Positions 25,491-33,433 of a stretch of 64,000 bases of DNA are shown one piece after another. The first letter of the stretch is position 1; every line of letters begins with the position of its first letter. The notes under the pieces are model-generated. The model had not been told where the DNA came from and made no database searches. It saw only the letters and a list, made by a program, of their open reading frames with translations. A program made the position numbers and the translations under genes. Origin of the DNA: a bacterium (lineage in GTDB: Bacteria > Orphanbacterota > Orphanbacteria > Orphanbacterales > Orphanbacteraceae); NCBI GenBank assembly GCA_025782575.1, contig JALGYY010000035.1:372001-436000 (forward strand), in the 5' to 3' direction.

Positions 25491-25516
25491 TCTCACAATC
25501 GTTCGAATTTCGAAAA

Positions 25517-25648
25517 TCAGCCGCCGTCAACCGGATCGTGCAACTGCGTTTCAATAGCGGGAATGTGAACCCTGGCAGTTGAAACAAGCGTGATTTCCCT
25601 GAGATTGTCATGCCGAATGATCTCAGGTGTTTCGTACGCTATTTTCAT
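25517..25648 (-). CDS. RiPP precursor peptide 2 (43 aa)
   Basis: ATG at 25648 overlaps the stop of peptide 1 (ATGA). The 43-residue product begins MKIAYETPEIIRHD and continues NLREITLVSTARVH, ending HDPVDGG. It shares with peptide 1 the pattern Y-E-x-P-x-I-x-R-H-x-x-[LI]-R-E-I-T-L-V-S-T-x-R-V and then diverges. This is the arrangement of a conserved leader followed by a variable core. Tyr5 and Pro8 make the YxxP motif that lasso B1 proteins recognise. If the core starts after REITL, no Asp or Glu falls at core positions 7-9, so a normal lasso ring is not possible. It is too short for routine gene finders. Confidence 0.82.
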   Translation of the reverse strand: MKIAYETPEIIRHDNLREITLVSTARVHIPAIETQLHDPVDGG

Positions 25649-25767
25649 ATCCGAGCTTCTTCATGCTCCAGCACATCGGGCTCAACCCGAGGGGTGGAGA
25701 CGAGAGTAATCTCGCGAATGCTCTCATGCCGCACGATTACAGGCTTTTCGTAGATTTCAACCTTCAT
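25645..25767 (-). CDS. RiPP precursor peptide 1 (40 aa)
   Basis: ATG at 25767, about 50 bases after the predicted transcript start, encodes 40 residues beginning MKVEIYEKPVIVRHE, then SIREITLVSTPRVEPDV, and ending EHEEARI. The leader YEKPVIV matches the lasso-leader YxxPxI pattern and REIT resembles the conserved Thr near the leader end. The part after REITL is acidic and differs from peptide 2. It is the first gene of the operon, in ATGA overlap with peptide 2. Core boundaries and modifications are not known. Confidence 0.82.
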   Translation of the reverse strand: MKVEIYEKPVIVRHESIREITLVSTPRVEPDVLEHEEARI

Positions 25768-25824
25768 TGGCCTAGAACGCTCCCATGTGGTCTTTCGCTA
25801 CTCTGTTAGCAGTACTCCATGAGA

Positions 25825-25853
25825 ATAATAGACCCTTCCAGGAAAGGTGTCAA
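25825..25853 (-). promoter_or_regulatory. Promoter of the RiPP operon
   Basis: TTGACA (25848-25853), a 17-base spacer and TATTAT (25825-25830) on the minus strand make a near-perfect sigma-70 promoter. Transcription would start near 25818. Confidence 0.85.
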
Positions 25854-26083
25854 TAACTAATTGTAAAATAGCAAGTTGTGAGGCAAAGGACACATTCGGG
25901 GCACTATTTGGCCGATACACTCTTTAATAGCGGCGTGGCTGGGCCCTCGAGAAGCTCATTCGGGCTGAATTACCGCCGTTCTGGCCTGCCGCGCCCCCAA
26001 AGCCCCCATCGGGAGAGCCCAAGCGCACCAGACGGTCTCAGTACAGGCCCTGTCAGTGGCTCCTGAGCCTATCAGCATCTCTC

Positions 26084-26635
26084 CTAGATTCTACCCGCTC
26101 GATGGATCCCATACCAGTAGAAAGCGGCCACCACCAGAGCGTGGGCGATTTCGCCCCCTTCCATCATCTTGAGGACCTCAGATTCCGGCCTCAGGATGAC
26201 CTCGATCTCCTCTCCAGGATCCAGACTCATTTTTGAACTCGGAGAAGCGCCCTCAGCCAGGTAAGTGTGGCACCGGTTCGTCTGGAATGCCGGATTCGGC
26301 TCAACTACTCCCAGCGGGACCCAGCTTCTCGCCTCGTATCCCGTTTCTTCTCTCAATTCGCGGCGAGCAGCCTCTTCCGGCGAGGAGTCTCTGGCATCCA
26401 CTCCCCCCCCCGGAATTTCGAGAGTGTACTCTCTGGTACCGTGCCGGAACTGGCGGACCAGCAGGATTTCCCCAGCATCCGTCCTGGCGATCACATTGAC
26501 CCAGTCCACAGTCTCCATAACAGTGAATTCTCTTTGAAAGCCGGTGGAAGGTGAAACCGAGCGGTCAAGGCGGACTGAAAAAATTGCGAAATCGCCCGCA
26601 TGCCGCGACTGAAGCCGGGTCCATTTCTCGTCCAT
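26084..26635 (-). CDS. Nudix hydrolase, ADP-ribose pyrophosphatase-like
   Basis: ATG 26635 follows GGAGG at 5 bases. The 183-residue protein carries LVRQFRHGTREYTLEIPGG and a Nudix box ending AARRELREETGY, typical of ADP-sugar pyrophosphatases (NudF/ADPRase) that hydrolyse ADP-ribose to AMP and ribose 5-phosphate. The first Glu of the canonical box (G-x5-E) is replaced by Ser in GVDARDSSPEE. The catalytic RELREE is intact. It is divergent from the second Nudix gene. Confidence 0.9.
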   Translation of the reverse strand: MDEKWTRLQSRHAGDFAIFSVRLDRSVSPSTGFQREFTVMETVDWVNVIARTDAGEILLVRQFRHGTREYTLEIPGGGVDARDSSPEEAARRELREETGYEARSWVPLGVVEPNPAFQTNRCHTYLAEGASPSSKMSLDPGEEIEVILRPESEVLKMMEGGEIAHALVVAAFYWYGIHRAGRI

Positions 26636-26657
26636 CACATCCTCCGATCAAACGGCA

Positions 26658-26686
26658 GTATAGCCTGCAGGGAATTGCCCCGCAAC
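26658..26686 (-). promoter_or_regulatory. Promoter of the ADP-ribose pyrophosphatase-like gene
   Basis: TTGCGG (26681-26686), a 17-base spacer and TATACT (26658-26663) on the minus strand lie directly upstream of the ribosome site at 26635. Confidence 0.65.
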
Positions 26687-26704
26687 TCCGGGAAGTGTCC
26701 CGAA

Positions 26705-26733
26705 TTGACTTCGTCGATCTCGTCGGTTATGGT
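26705..26733 (+). promoter_or_regulatory. Promoter of the Nudix-glycosyltransferase operon
   Basis: TTGACT (26705-26710), a 17-base spacer and TATGGT (26728-26733) are divergent from the promoter at 26658-26686. Confidence 0.6.
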
Positions 26734-26797
26734 CCTTATGAGTCACTTAATTGCTTTTCTCATAAACGGTTTCAGAATACCCCATCGAGAGGACGCC

Positions 26798-27553
26798 ATG
26801 TCCGCCAAGCCCCGGAGGTTTCTCGCTGGCGCGGTCCCCCCTTTTCTGATCGTGCCGATCAAAGAAGGGACCTCCCAGTCGAATCAGATTGATGAAGCCC
26901 AGTACCTCTGGAAAGATTGTAATATGCCCGCTTTTGATACTTGGGAAGCGGCCGCCGCTTTCTCCAGAAAAGAGTGGCGGAAGAAAACGAGATTTCTCAT
27001 CTTGAACGGCCCTGCACTGATCGATGACCGTGTACCGATCTACGGCGAGAACGGAGCCTATACCATCGAGGGTGACGTCCACCGTCGCTACGCCCTGAAC
27101 CTGAATCAACAGACCCGCCGTCAGATCAGTGCCGGGGGAGTTGTCCGGTGTATGGGAAAAGACGGCCCCATGCACGCGCTGATTCAGGTCAAGCGGAAAG
27201 GAACCCTTCGATGGGAAGTCCCGAAGGGAAAAATCAAACGACATGAAAGGCTCCGCGATGCCGCAATCCGGGAAGTGCGGGAAGAGACGGGATTGCAGTC
27301 TCCTGTTCACGCACTCGAAGCTCTCGGCCGCGTCGATTACCTGTTCCTTGCCGATGATCGACACCTCTACTTCAAGAGCGTCCATTATTATCTGCTGGAA
27401 ACGGAGAACGCCGACCCTCTCACACCCCGCGCAGAAGAGGGCATTACTGACGCACGCTGGTTTCCCGTCGAAAATGCATGGGAAATCGTGTCATTTCCGA
27501 ATCTCAGGCCCATCCTCCGGCGGGCGGCAGATCGGGGAGACCTGACCAAGTAG
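26798..27553 (+). CDS. Nudix hydrolase (diadenosine polyphosphate hydrolase-like)
   Basis: A Nudix domain (about residues 110-240) contains SAGGVVRCM, LRWEVPKGKIKRHERLRDAAIREVREETGL (complete box apart from H/R at the first Glu region) and ARWFPVENA. The VPKG(K/H)-type box is usual for enzymes acting on dinucleoside polyphosphates. About 85 N-terminal residues precede the domain. The start is chosen at ATG 26798 because AGAGGA lies 4 bases upstream and a promoter fits; ATG 26924 (MPAFDTW) is a shorter alternative. The glycosyltransferase gene follows after 13 bases. Confidence 0.82.
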   Translation: MSAKPRRFLAGAVPPFLIVPIKEGTSQSNQIDEAQYLWKDCNMPAFDTWEAAAAFSRKEWRKKTRFLILNGPALIDDRVPIYGENGAYTIEGDVHRRYALNLNQQTRRQISAGGVVRCMGKDGPMHALIQVKRKGTLRWEVPKGKIKRHERLRDAAIREVREETGLQSPVHALEALGRVDYLFLADDRHLYFKSVHYYLLETENADPLTPRAEEGITDARWFPVENAWEIVSFPNLRPILRRAADRGDLTK

Positions 27554-27566
27554 GGGACGTCCCACC

Positions 27567-28688
27567 GTGCGCGTCACCATGTTCCTCTTCCATACGTTCC
27601 AGAATGATCACCGTGTATTGAAAGAAGCCCGGACGCTCATCGCTGCCGGGTATGAAGTGACGCTGATCGCGCTCAGGGAGAATGATGACTTCCCGCCGGT
27701 TCGGGTCGAGTCGGGCATTCATGTGCGTCGCCTTCGGATGCACCGCTGGCCCTTCCGGAAGGGGCGATATCTCGAGTACTTCGCCCGCGCCGCCGTCGCC
27801 GCGTTTCGCCAGGACGCCGACGTTTACCACTGCCATGATCTGGACACACTCCTGCCGGGATTCTTAGCAGCCGCCCTCCGTGGCAAACCTGTAATATACG
27901 ACTCTCACGAACTTTTCACCGAAACACACTTTCTGATCGGAAGATCCAAAGAGAGATTGATGTGGAGTATAATCGAGCGGATCTTCATCCGGTTCACGTC
28001 TCGCGTGATCACGGTCTCGGAACCGATCGCCGTAGAACTGGCCCGGCGATACGGAATTGAGAAGCCGGTCTTGCTGCGAAACCTCCCCCGGTTCATGCCC
28101 CCCCCTGAACCCGATCCCTTCTTTCCAGAAGACGAGCGGCGCCCGCTCTTCATCTGTCAGGGGTACATGCAAGAAGGCCGGGGCCTTGAGACGCTTATCC
28201 GGGCAATGGCCGAGGTGCCTGACGGCCGGCTCATTCTTCTTGGAGACGGTGAAATATCTGAAAAGCTGCAGGACCTGATTCTGAAGCAAAGCCTGGAACA
28301 CAGGGTCAAGCTGCTCCCCGCAGTCCCAATCAGGGAGCTCCCTTCCCGTACGGCAGACGCCGACTTCGGACTTATTGCCTACCGGACTGACTCCCTGAAT
28401 TTTCGGTACGCTCTGCCAAACAAGTTCTTCGAGTACATCATGGCCGGGGTACCGGTAATCACATCGGACATCCCGGAAGTGTCGCGCCTCGTTCGGGAAT
28501 TCGACCTCGGGATTGTTGTAGACGATTGCACGCCGACCGGTTTCGCCTGCGCTATGCAGCAGATCGCAACGGATCATCACCGCCGGAAACGATTCAAGGA
28601 AAACTGCCTGAAGAGCACACGCCTCCTGTGCTGGGAGACGGAAGAGACCAGATTACTTCAAGTCTATCAGGAACTGACCCCCCCCTAG
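27567..28688 (+). CDS. Glycosyltransferase family 4
   Basis: A GTG start at 27567, after AGGGGAC, gives a 373-residue GT-B enzyme. The N-terminal half shows FHTFQNDHRVLKEARTLIAAGYEV and YHCHDLDTL. The C-terminal donor domain shows GRGLETLIRAM, LILLGDG and FFEYIMAGVPVITSDIPEV, the retaining-GT4 E-x7-E region. It transfers a sugar from a nucleotide donor, probably during cell-surface polysaccharide synthesis. No other polysaccharide genes are nearby; it is paired only with the Nudix hydrolase. Confidence 0.9.
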   Translation: MRVTMFLFHTFQNDHRVLKEARTLIAAGYEVTLIALRENDDFPPVRVESGIHVRRLRMHRWPFRKGRYLEYFARAAVAAFRQDADVYHCHDLDTLLPGFLAAALRGKPVIYDSHELFTETHFLIGRSKERLMWSIIERIFIRFTSRVITVSEPIAVELARRYGIEKPVLLRNLPRFMPPPEPDPFFPEDERRPLFICQGYMQEGRGLETLIRAMAEVPDGRLILLGDGEISEKLQDLILKQSLEHRVKLLPAVPIRELPSRTADADFGLIAYRTDSLNFRYALPNKFFEYIMAGVPVITSDIPEVSRLVREFDLGIVVDDCTPTGFACAMQQIATDHHRRKRFKENCLKSTRLLCWETEETRLLQVYQELTPP

Positions 28689-28704
28689 CCCGGACTTCTC
28701 ACGA

Positions 28705-28730
28705 GATCCTGCAGCCGCGAATGCAGGATC
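28705..28730. repeat. Inverted repeat between convergent genes
   Basis: GATCCTGCA (28705-28713) and TGCAGGATC (28722-28730) form a 9-base stem over the lexA stop codon, 17 bases after the glycosyltransferase stop. No T run follows on either strand, so it is at best a weak terminator. Confidence 0.55.
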
Positions 28731-29337
28731 AGATATATCGGAGTAGCCCAACTACCTTGCCGAGGATACGGAACTCCCCGTCTGCCGGATCGATCTGGAT
28801 CGGCTTCATTTTCTTGTTCGCCGGCCGAAGCTCGATCTCGCCATCTTGCTTGTGGAAGTACTTCACAGTCGCTTCGTCTCCGATCAACGCCGCAATAATC
28901 TCGCCGTTTCGAACCTCGGTAGTCGGACGAACCAGTATCATATCCCCATCCGAAATGTGGGCTTCCACCATGCTCTCACCTCGGACGCGCAGCAGGAATT
29001 CCCCATCCCCCCGGAGAAACGAAGGGTCGATCATGAACGTGTCTTCAATGTTTTCCTCAGCAAGAGTAGGAACACCCGCGGCAATCCGGCCGAGGAGGGG
29101 TATGCCCTGATGATCCTCAGGTTCGATGTAGTTTAATTCCAGCGCCCGCGACTTACCCATTGCTCTCTTGATATATCCTTTCCGCTCAAGGGCATTCAAG
29201 TGATCCACAACGCCCTTCGTCGACCGAATTGAGAATCGGAAACCGATTTCCCGTATGGTTGGCGGGTAACCGTATTCTTTATAATGCTGCACGAGATAAT
29301 CATAGATCTCCCGCTGGCGGTCAGTCAGCCTCTTCAT
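28729..29337 (-). CDS. lexA: LexA SOS repressor
   Basis: This 202-residue protein has the LexA winged helix-turn-helix (MKRLTDRQREIYDYLVQHY, YPPTIREIG, KGYIKR), the Ala-Gly self-cleavage site in GRIAAGVP, the catalytic Ser in RGESMVEAHISDGD and the catalytic Lys in GDEATVKYF. It represses DNA-damage genes until RecA-ssDNA triggers self-cleavage. It starts 38 bases after the stop of the polymerase-like gene and has no promoter of its own that I can see. Both are therefore probably transcribed from the promoter at 32012-32041, which would make lexA autoregulated from a distance. Confidence 0.97.
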   Translation of the reverse strand: MKRLTDRQREIYDYLVQHYKEYGYPPTIREIGFRFSIRSTKGVVDHLNALERKGYIKRAMGKSRALELNYIEPEDHQGIPLLGRIAAGVPTLAEENIEDTFMIDPSFLRGDGEFLLRVRGESMVEAHISDGDMILVRPTTEVRNGEIIAALIGDEATVKYFHKQDGEIELRPANKKMKPIQIDPADGEFRILGKVVGLLRYI

Positions 29338-29374
29338 CTCACACTCCCCTCAGCTGTATTGCAGCTTGCCTCTC

Positions 29375-31987
29375 TCACGATCCTGTCGAACGGAAACCTA
29401 GAAGCGGAAGCGGAATCTGTTCATCCCGCCTTTGCGGTTTTCGGTCTCCCTCTTCTCCTCCTGCTCGTTTCTCTCGTTGTCTGGCTGTTGAAGCTCGTTT
29501 CAGCCCGCTACTCCGCCGGCCTGAACTTTCCGCGCGATCAAATGCCATCGCGATGCGCAAGAGAGCCGGTCTTGGAAACGGCCTGGAAGCCATACGCTCA
29601 AGAAATTCCCCGACTGACCGAAACGGTCCCCCGCATTCTCTTTCCTGCGTAATCAGATTCCCCAGATCGGCATCGATTCCAGGAACGATCGCAAACCCGT
29701 TCCTGATTCCTCCGTCAACCTCGGTGAACATATACTCGCTGCTGTTCTTGTCTACAGGAAGGAACGGGGTCCCCTCCTTTTGAAAGCCCTCGACCAACAG
29801 GTGAAGCCTTCTCCTGTCCCCCAGTGACCGATTCAAAATTCTCGCTGCAAAACCGTTGAGACTCCCCTGTTTCCTTGCACTCAATGTCTGGATCGCACCT
29901 GCCAGACGGAGCATGATTCCCCTCTCGGGGACGAGGGGTGTAACGGCACACAATATCGAGAATACTTTTTCTGCGAAACGGTCTCCTACTCCTCGATCCA
30001 CCGATCGCCGGACGAAGAAGGACCGATCAGCTCTCAGTTCCGGACCCTCGCCGCATTTCATTCGGTTGAAGAGATCTTCCGCTTTGGCGTGTTCCACCTT
30101 TGTCATTCTGCGAATGATCTCTACTACCTGCTCACGATAGAAAGGGACGCCGTCGGTAACGGTTAGAATCTTTTCAATACCGCCTCCCATGAGTGGAATC
30201 GGGGCGTTCCCTTTCCTGATCTTGATGATTCTACGGACAAGATCACCCCGTTTGGAGTCCAGACCGGCTGCGACGAGAAGGGCGATATCCTCCCGATTCC
30301 GAGGAGCCAGCATTCTTGCCAGCCGTCTATGCACCGGTCTTGCTGACGCCAGGATACCCGCCCAGTTCCCCTTTCCGAGAAGCGAATTTCCGTCATCCTC
30401 TTCCGGCAGATCATCCGTTGCCCGTAATGCTTCGTCCATCGACGATGCGCGGATTTCAAGATCCAAACCGGCGTTCATCTCCCAGCATGACTCCGGAGAG
30501 TCACACCAGATGAGCGACTCTTTCTCGGCCTGGTAGGTCATGATCGTGTCTCGCGACCAGGGTGGTGTCTGATTCACCAGTAGAGGGTCCGGAACTTGGT
30601 TTTCCCGGTAGTGGGGTTCGAATAGATTTTGGGTGGATCGATTCGATGTGGGTCCGGACCACTCTCCTGGTGACGATCGTACAATTCGATCGAGACGCTC
30701 TTGATCGGCCTGGCTGAGAAAGACCGGCCGAATTTCATGACTGATTGATTCCGCATACCTCTCACTCATAACCCGCCTGAAATTGTCGACTGACTTACGG
30801 TCTCCGTCGATTACAAAACGCATCCTTCCCTGACCGGTTGGTGTTGAAGCCGACAACTTGTTCTCTTCGGGATCAATGCTCTGAAGACCGGTTAAATAGC
30901 CGAGGAGGCTACCGGATAGGTAGGTAGTCGAGATGCGCGCTCTCCGATCAATCTGTCTCACCAGCGCGAACGCTTTCGAAATCTTCTGGACCGCCGGCAA
31001 TAGTCCCTTGTCCTCATACCGCCAGTATTCAGTCCAGAATCGATTCCCGATCTCCTTCATCTTCCAATCCGGCTTGCCTTGATATTGCTTCTCGATTTCC
31101 GATTGGCATCTGCGAATGAGTTCATCTCCTTCGCTTGCGATCGTTGCCCGATGGACCCTGTCGTTCGCCGCCCCTCCGCACCGCTCGGCGATCTCTTCCG
31201 TCCGGTCGAGCGGTTGAGGGTCGTCTCGGTAACGCTCCTCCATTTCGTCACAGGAGGGCAGGTGCACCGCCCCTTCGACGACCAGCGGATCGGGGCTGTG
31301 AGTCCCCCCGCCGGGAGGGAGAATCGCCCTCAGTTCGGCAAGTCGGGGTCGATCTCCTTTGGTCAGGCATCTGACCGGATCAGCCGCTACTCGATCGAGA
31401 CCGAATCGACGCTCCAGTTTCCGAAGGAAGGGATCGACGAGGCTCTCATGTCGGCTGTTGGTACGGCTTACTTCCAGATAAAAATGGGATGGTGTGAACA
31501 GTGATGCGAGAAGAGCGGCGGCACGTGATGCCTCGGCGATGAGGCCCTTTACCAGGGCGCCCGATACAGGGCCGGTCATCCCGCCGCTGAGAGCGATCAA
31601 CCCCCTGCTGTACCGACCGATTTCATCGAGGTCGGCGATCCCCCTCCGGCGATCGATTCGCCCGGGGGACCATATGAGACGAAGAAGCCTGTCCAGATTC
31701 CAACGGCCCCGCAGGTCCTCGCACAGAAGAGTGAGGGTGTACACACGCTCGGAAGAGAGGGATCCGCCTGCGGGGAATGCGACTTCTACTTCCGCCCCTT
31801 CGATCGGAGCTACATCTGATTCGTCAAAGGCGGAACGGGCCTGAACGAACCCGAATAGGACACCACGATCGACTACGGCCCCTGCACGGATACCCCTCGC
31901 GGCCAGAGCCCCGGCCAGATCGACCGGATCGATCAGTGAGAGGACCGGCGAGAATTTGGTGTGCAGCCTTAGTGGCACGTAGCTCAT
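29375..31987 (-). CDS. Degenerate DNA polymerase III alpha (DnaE)-like protein cotranscribed with lexA
   Basis: The ATG at 31987 (MSYVPLRLHTKFSP) follows GGAGGA. The 870-residue product follows the DnaE layout: PHP-like N-terminus (LHTKFSPVLSLIDP, about 1-230), RTEEIAERC, a finger/palm-like middle (TTYLSGSLLGYLTGLQSIDP; LARMLAPRNREDIALLVAA; GVPFYREQVVEIIRRMTK) and a basic C-terminal tail. It is shorter than real DnaE (about 1050-1180 residues). The PDxDxDF and other catalytic Asp segments are not recognisable; only VIDGD remains at the corresponding place. ImuC/DnaE2 polymerases are classic LexA-regulated partners in mutagenic repair, so this is probably an inactive or much diverged relative. 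ImuA and ImuB are not in the window. Confidence 0.75.
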   Translation of the reverse strand: MSYVPLRLHTKFSPVLSLIDPVDLAGALAARGIRAGAVVDRGVLFGFVQARSAFDESDVAPIEGAEVEVAFPAGGSLSSERVYTLTLLCEDLRGRWNLDRLLRLIWSPGRIDRRRGIADLDEIGRYSRGLIALSGGMTGPVSGALVKGLIAEASRAAALLASLFTPSHFYLEVSRTNSRHESLVDPFLRKLERRFGLDRVAADPVRCLTKGDRPRLAELRAILPPGGGTHSPDPLVVEGAVHLPSCDEMEERYRDDPQPLDRTEEIAERCGGAANDRVHRATIASEGDELIRRCQSEIEKQYQGKPDWKMKEIGNRFWTEYWRYEDKGLLPAVQKISKAFALVRQIDRRARISTTYLSGSLLGYLTGLQSIDPEENKLSASTPTGQGRMRFVIDGDRKSVDNFRRVMSERYAESISHEIRPVFLSQADQERLDRIVRSSPGEWSGPTSNRSTQNLFEPHYRENQVPDPLLVNQTPPWSRDTIMTYQAEKESLIWCDSPESCWEMNAGLDLEIRASSMDEALRATDDLPEEDDGNSLLGKGNWAGILASARPVHRRLARMLAPRNREDIALLVAAGLDSKRGDLVRRIIKIRKGNAPIPLMGGGIEKILTVTDGVPFYREQVVEIIRRMTKVEHAKAEDLFNRMKCGEGPELRADRSFFVRRSVDRGVGDRFAEKVFSILCAVTPLVPERGIMLRLAGAIQTLSARKQGSLNGFAARILNRSLGDRRRLHLLVEGFQKEGTPFLPVDKNSSEYMFTEVDGGIRNGFAIVPGIDADLGNLITQERECGGPFRSVGEFLERMASRPFPRPALLRIAMAFDRAESSGRRSSGLKRASTARQREKRAGGEEGDRKPQRRDEQIPLPLLGFRSTGS

Positions 31988-32011
31988 AGCTTCCTCCATC
32001 GAGCTACACAA

Positions 32012-32041
32012 ACAATACTACACATTTGTAGCCTGCGTCAA
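32012..32041 (-). promoter_or_regulatory. Promoter with candidate LexA operator for the polymerase-like/lexA operon
   Basis: TTGACG (32036-32041) and TATTGT (32012-32017) are 18 bases apart on the minus strand. The inverted repeat CTACA-aatg-TGTAG (32018-32031) fills most of the spacer, a standard position for a repressor site. A second TGTGTAG half-site follows at about 32003-32009. Confidence 0.6.
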
Positions 32042-32085
32042 ATCTTTTTGTGCTTTTTCTCCGTTTGCCCGGGGGGATACCCGGG

Positions 32086-32874
32086 CTAGAACAGTCCCTT
32101 ACTCGAGCCTCCGTCGAACGCGACCGTGTTTCCTGTCAGGAATGCCGCTTTTTCCGAAGCGAGGAAAAGGACGAGATCGGCCAGCTCCTCCGGTTTACCT
32201 AGACGGCCCACCGGCATTCCGGCCGCCCAGTTGTCGAAGACCTGATCCACATGCTCCCCCGTCTTCTCAGACCGATACTCGGCCAGTTCCTGGAGCCGAT
32301 CAGTTCGGGTATAGCTCGGAGCCACGCAGTTCACCGTAATGCCGTGCCGGCCCACCTCCCCGGCAAGTGTTTTGGCGAGACCGACGATCCCGGGCCTCAG
32401 CGTGTTGGAGACAAGAAGGTTTTCAATCGGCTGTTTCGCCGAAATCGAGACGATCGGTACGATTCTCCCCCACTTCTTCTCTTTCATATGGGGAAGCACA
32501 GCCTGAGTGAATCGGACGACCGACAGAAAGACCTGATCGAATGCCTGCCTCCAGGCCGCCTCCCCGACCTCTTCGAACAGGCCTGGCGGGGGGCCGCCGC
32601 AATTCGTAACGAGCACGTCCACGCCGCCGAAGCGATCATCCGCTCTCTCGACCACGTTCCGGATCGCCCGCTCATCGGTGATGTCACAGACAACCGGGTT
32701 CGCCTCACCCCCCGCTGCCTCCACCAGGCCGGCCGCTTCTGCCAGGGTCTGTTCCGATCGCGCACAGAGCGTGACGTGCGCCCCCTCCCCACCGAATCCG
32801 ACGGCAATCGCGCATCCGAGTCCGGTGGAAGAAGCAACCACCAATACCGATTTTCCTTGCAAGCCGAGATCCAT
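32086..32874 (-). CDS. Short-chain dehydrogenase/reductase family protein lacking the YxxxK pair
   Basis: This 262-residue Rossmann protein starts 7 bases after GGAGG. The cofactor loop is ASSTGLGCAIA and NCGGPPPG matches the usual NNAG region. At the catalytic site the usual Ser is followed by NLLVSNTLRPGIVGLAKTLAGE, where the Tyr and Lys of YxxxK are not present. A known SDR subgroup with SNxxR in this place shares the feature. The C-terminal GITVNCVAPSYTRTDRL and FDGGSSKGLF are typical SDR. NAD(P) binding is likely; the reaction is uncertain. Confidence 0.85.
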   Translation of the reverse strand: MDLGLQGKSVLVVASSTGLGCAIAVGFGGEGAHVTLCARSEQTLAEAAGLVEAAGGEANPVVCDITDERAIRNVVERADDRFGGVDVLVTNCGGPPPGLFEEVGEAAWRQAFDQVFLSVVRFTQAVLPHMKEKKWGRIVPIVSISAKQPIENLLVSNTLRPGIVGLAKTLAGEVGRHGITVNCVAPSYTRTDRLQELAEYRSEKTGEHVDQVFDNWAAGMPVGRLGKPEELADLVLFLASEKAAFLTGNTVAFDGGSSKGLF

Positions 32875-33026
32875 TTTGAAGCCTCCGTTCTTTTTTGGAT
32901 TGTCCTGATTTACGTCAAAAGTCCTCTGAATACCCCGGAAAATCGATAGGGACCCCGCTAAAGACCGGCGAGATGCGGACGATACTTGGAGTGTATGTCG
33001 ATCTCAATCCGACGAGAGGGAAACCC

Positions 33027-33416
33027 ATGGCCACTCATAAAATACTCGTTGTGGACGATCAGCAGGCGATCACCTGCTCTCTCTCCTTCTGCCTCATCAA
33101 GGAAGGGTATGAAGTCCTTGTCGCGGAAAACGGTCTCGATGCCGTCAAGATGGTGGTGAACAACACACCCGACCTGATCATCTCGGACATCATGATGCCT
33201 GAGGTAGACGGTTACGAGCTCTGCCGCCGCATTCGGGAGTACCACAAAACACGAGATATTCCATTCATTTTCCTGACAGCCCGGACCACTGACGACAACA
33301 AGGTCAAGGCGATCCAGATGGGCGGGGATGACTATATTGTAAAGCCTTTTGACCTGCAGGAGTTGCTGCTCAAAGTTCGTCGCAAACTGGAACAGCGCGT
33401 CCCGGCCTCCCCCTGA
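33027..33416 (+). CDS. Single-domain response regulator (CheY-like)
   Basis: ATG 33027, 6 bases after GAGAGGG, gives a 129-residue receiver domain: KILVVDDQQ (acidic pair), DLIISDIMMPEVDG (phospho-Asp), FLTAR (Thr) and DDYIVKPFD (Lys). There is no output domain, so it acts by protein contact or as a phosphorelay shuttle. No histidine kinase is adjacent. It may be cotranscribed with the membrane protein and exporter genes that follow. Upstream in-frame starts lack a ribosome site. Confidence 0.92.
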   Translation: MATHKILVVDDQQAITCSLSFCLIKEGYEVLVAENGLDAVKMVVNNTPDLIISDIMMPEVDGYELCRRIREYHKTRDIPFIFLTARTTDDNKVKAIQMGGDDYIVKPFDLQELLLKVRRKLEQRVPASP

Positions 33417-33433
33417 AGAGGACCCCCGGAGCC

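Noticed and set aside
22441-25767. Canonical lasso peptide cluster
   Set aside because: Leader, RRE, protease and tailoring genes fit, but the asparagine-synthetase-like cyclase is missing and core 2 lacks the ring-forming acid.
25861-26083. Possible structured RNA between the RiPP promoter and the Nudix gene
   Set aside because: No known RNA family pattern, no promoter or terminator that would define a transcript.
28705-28730. Inverted repeat as a rho-independent terminator
   Set aside because: Stem is good but no T tract on either strand; reported only as a repeat.
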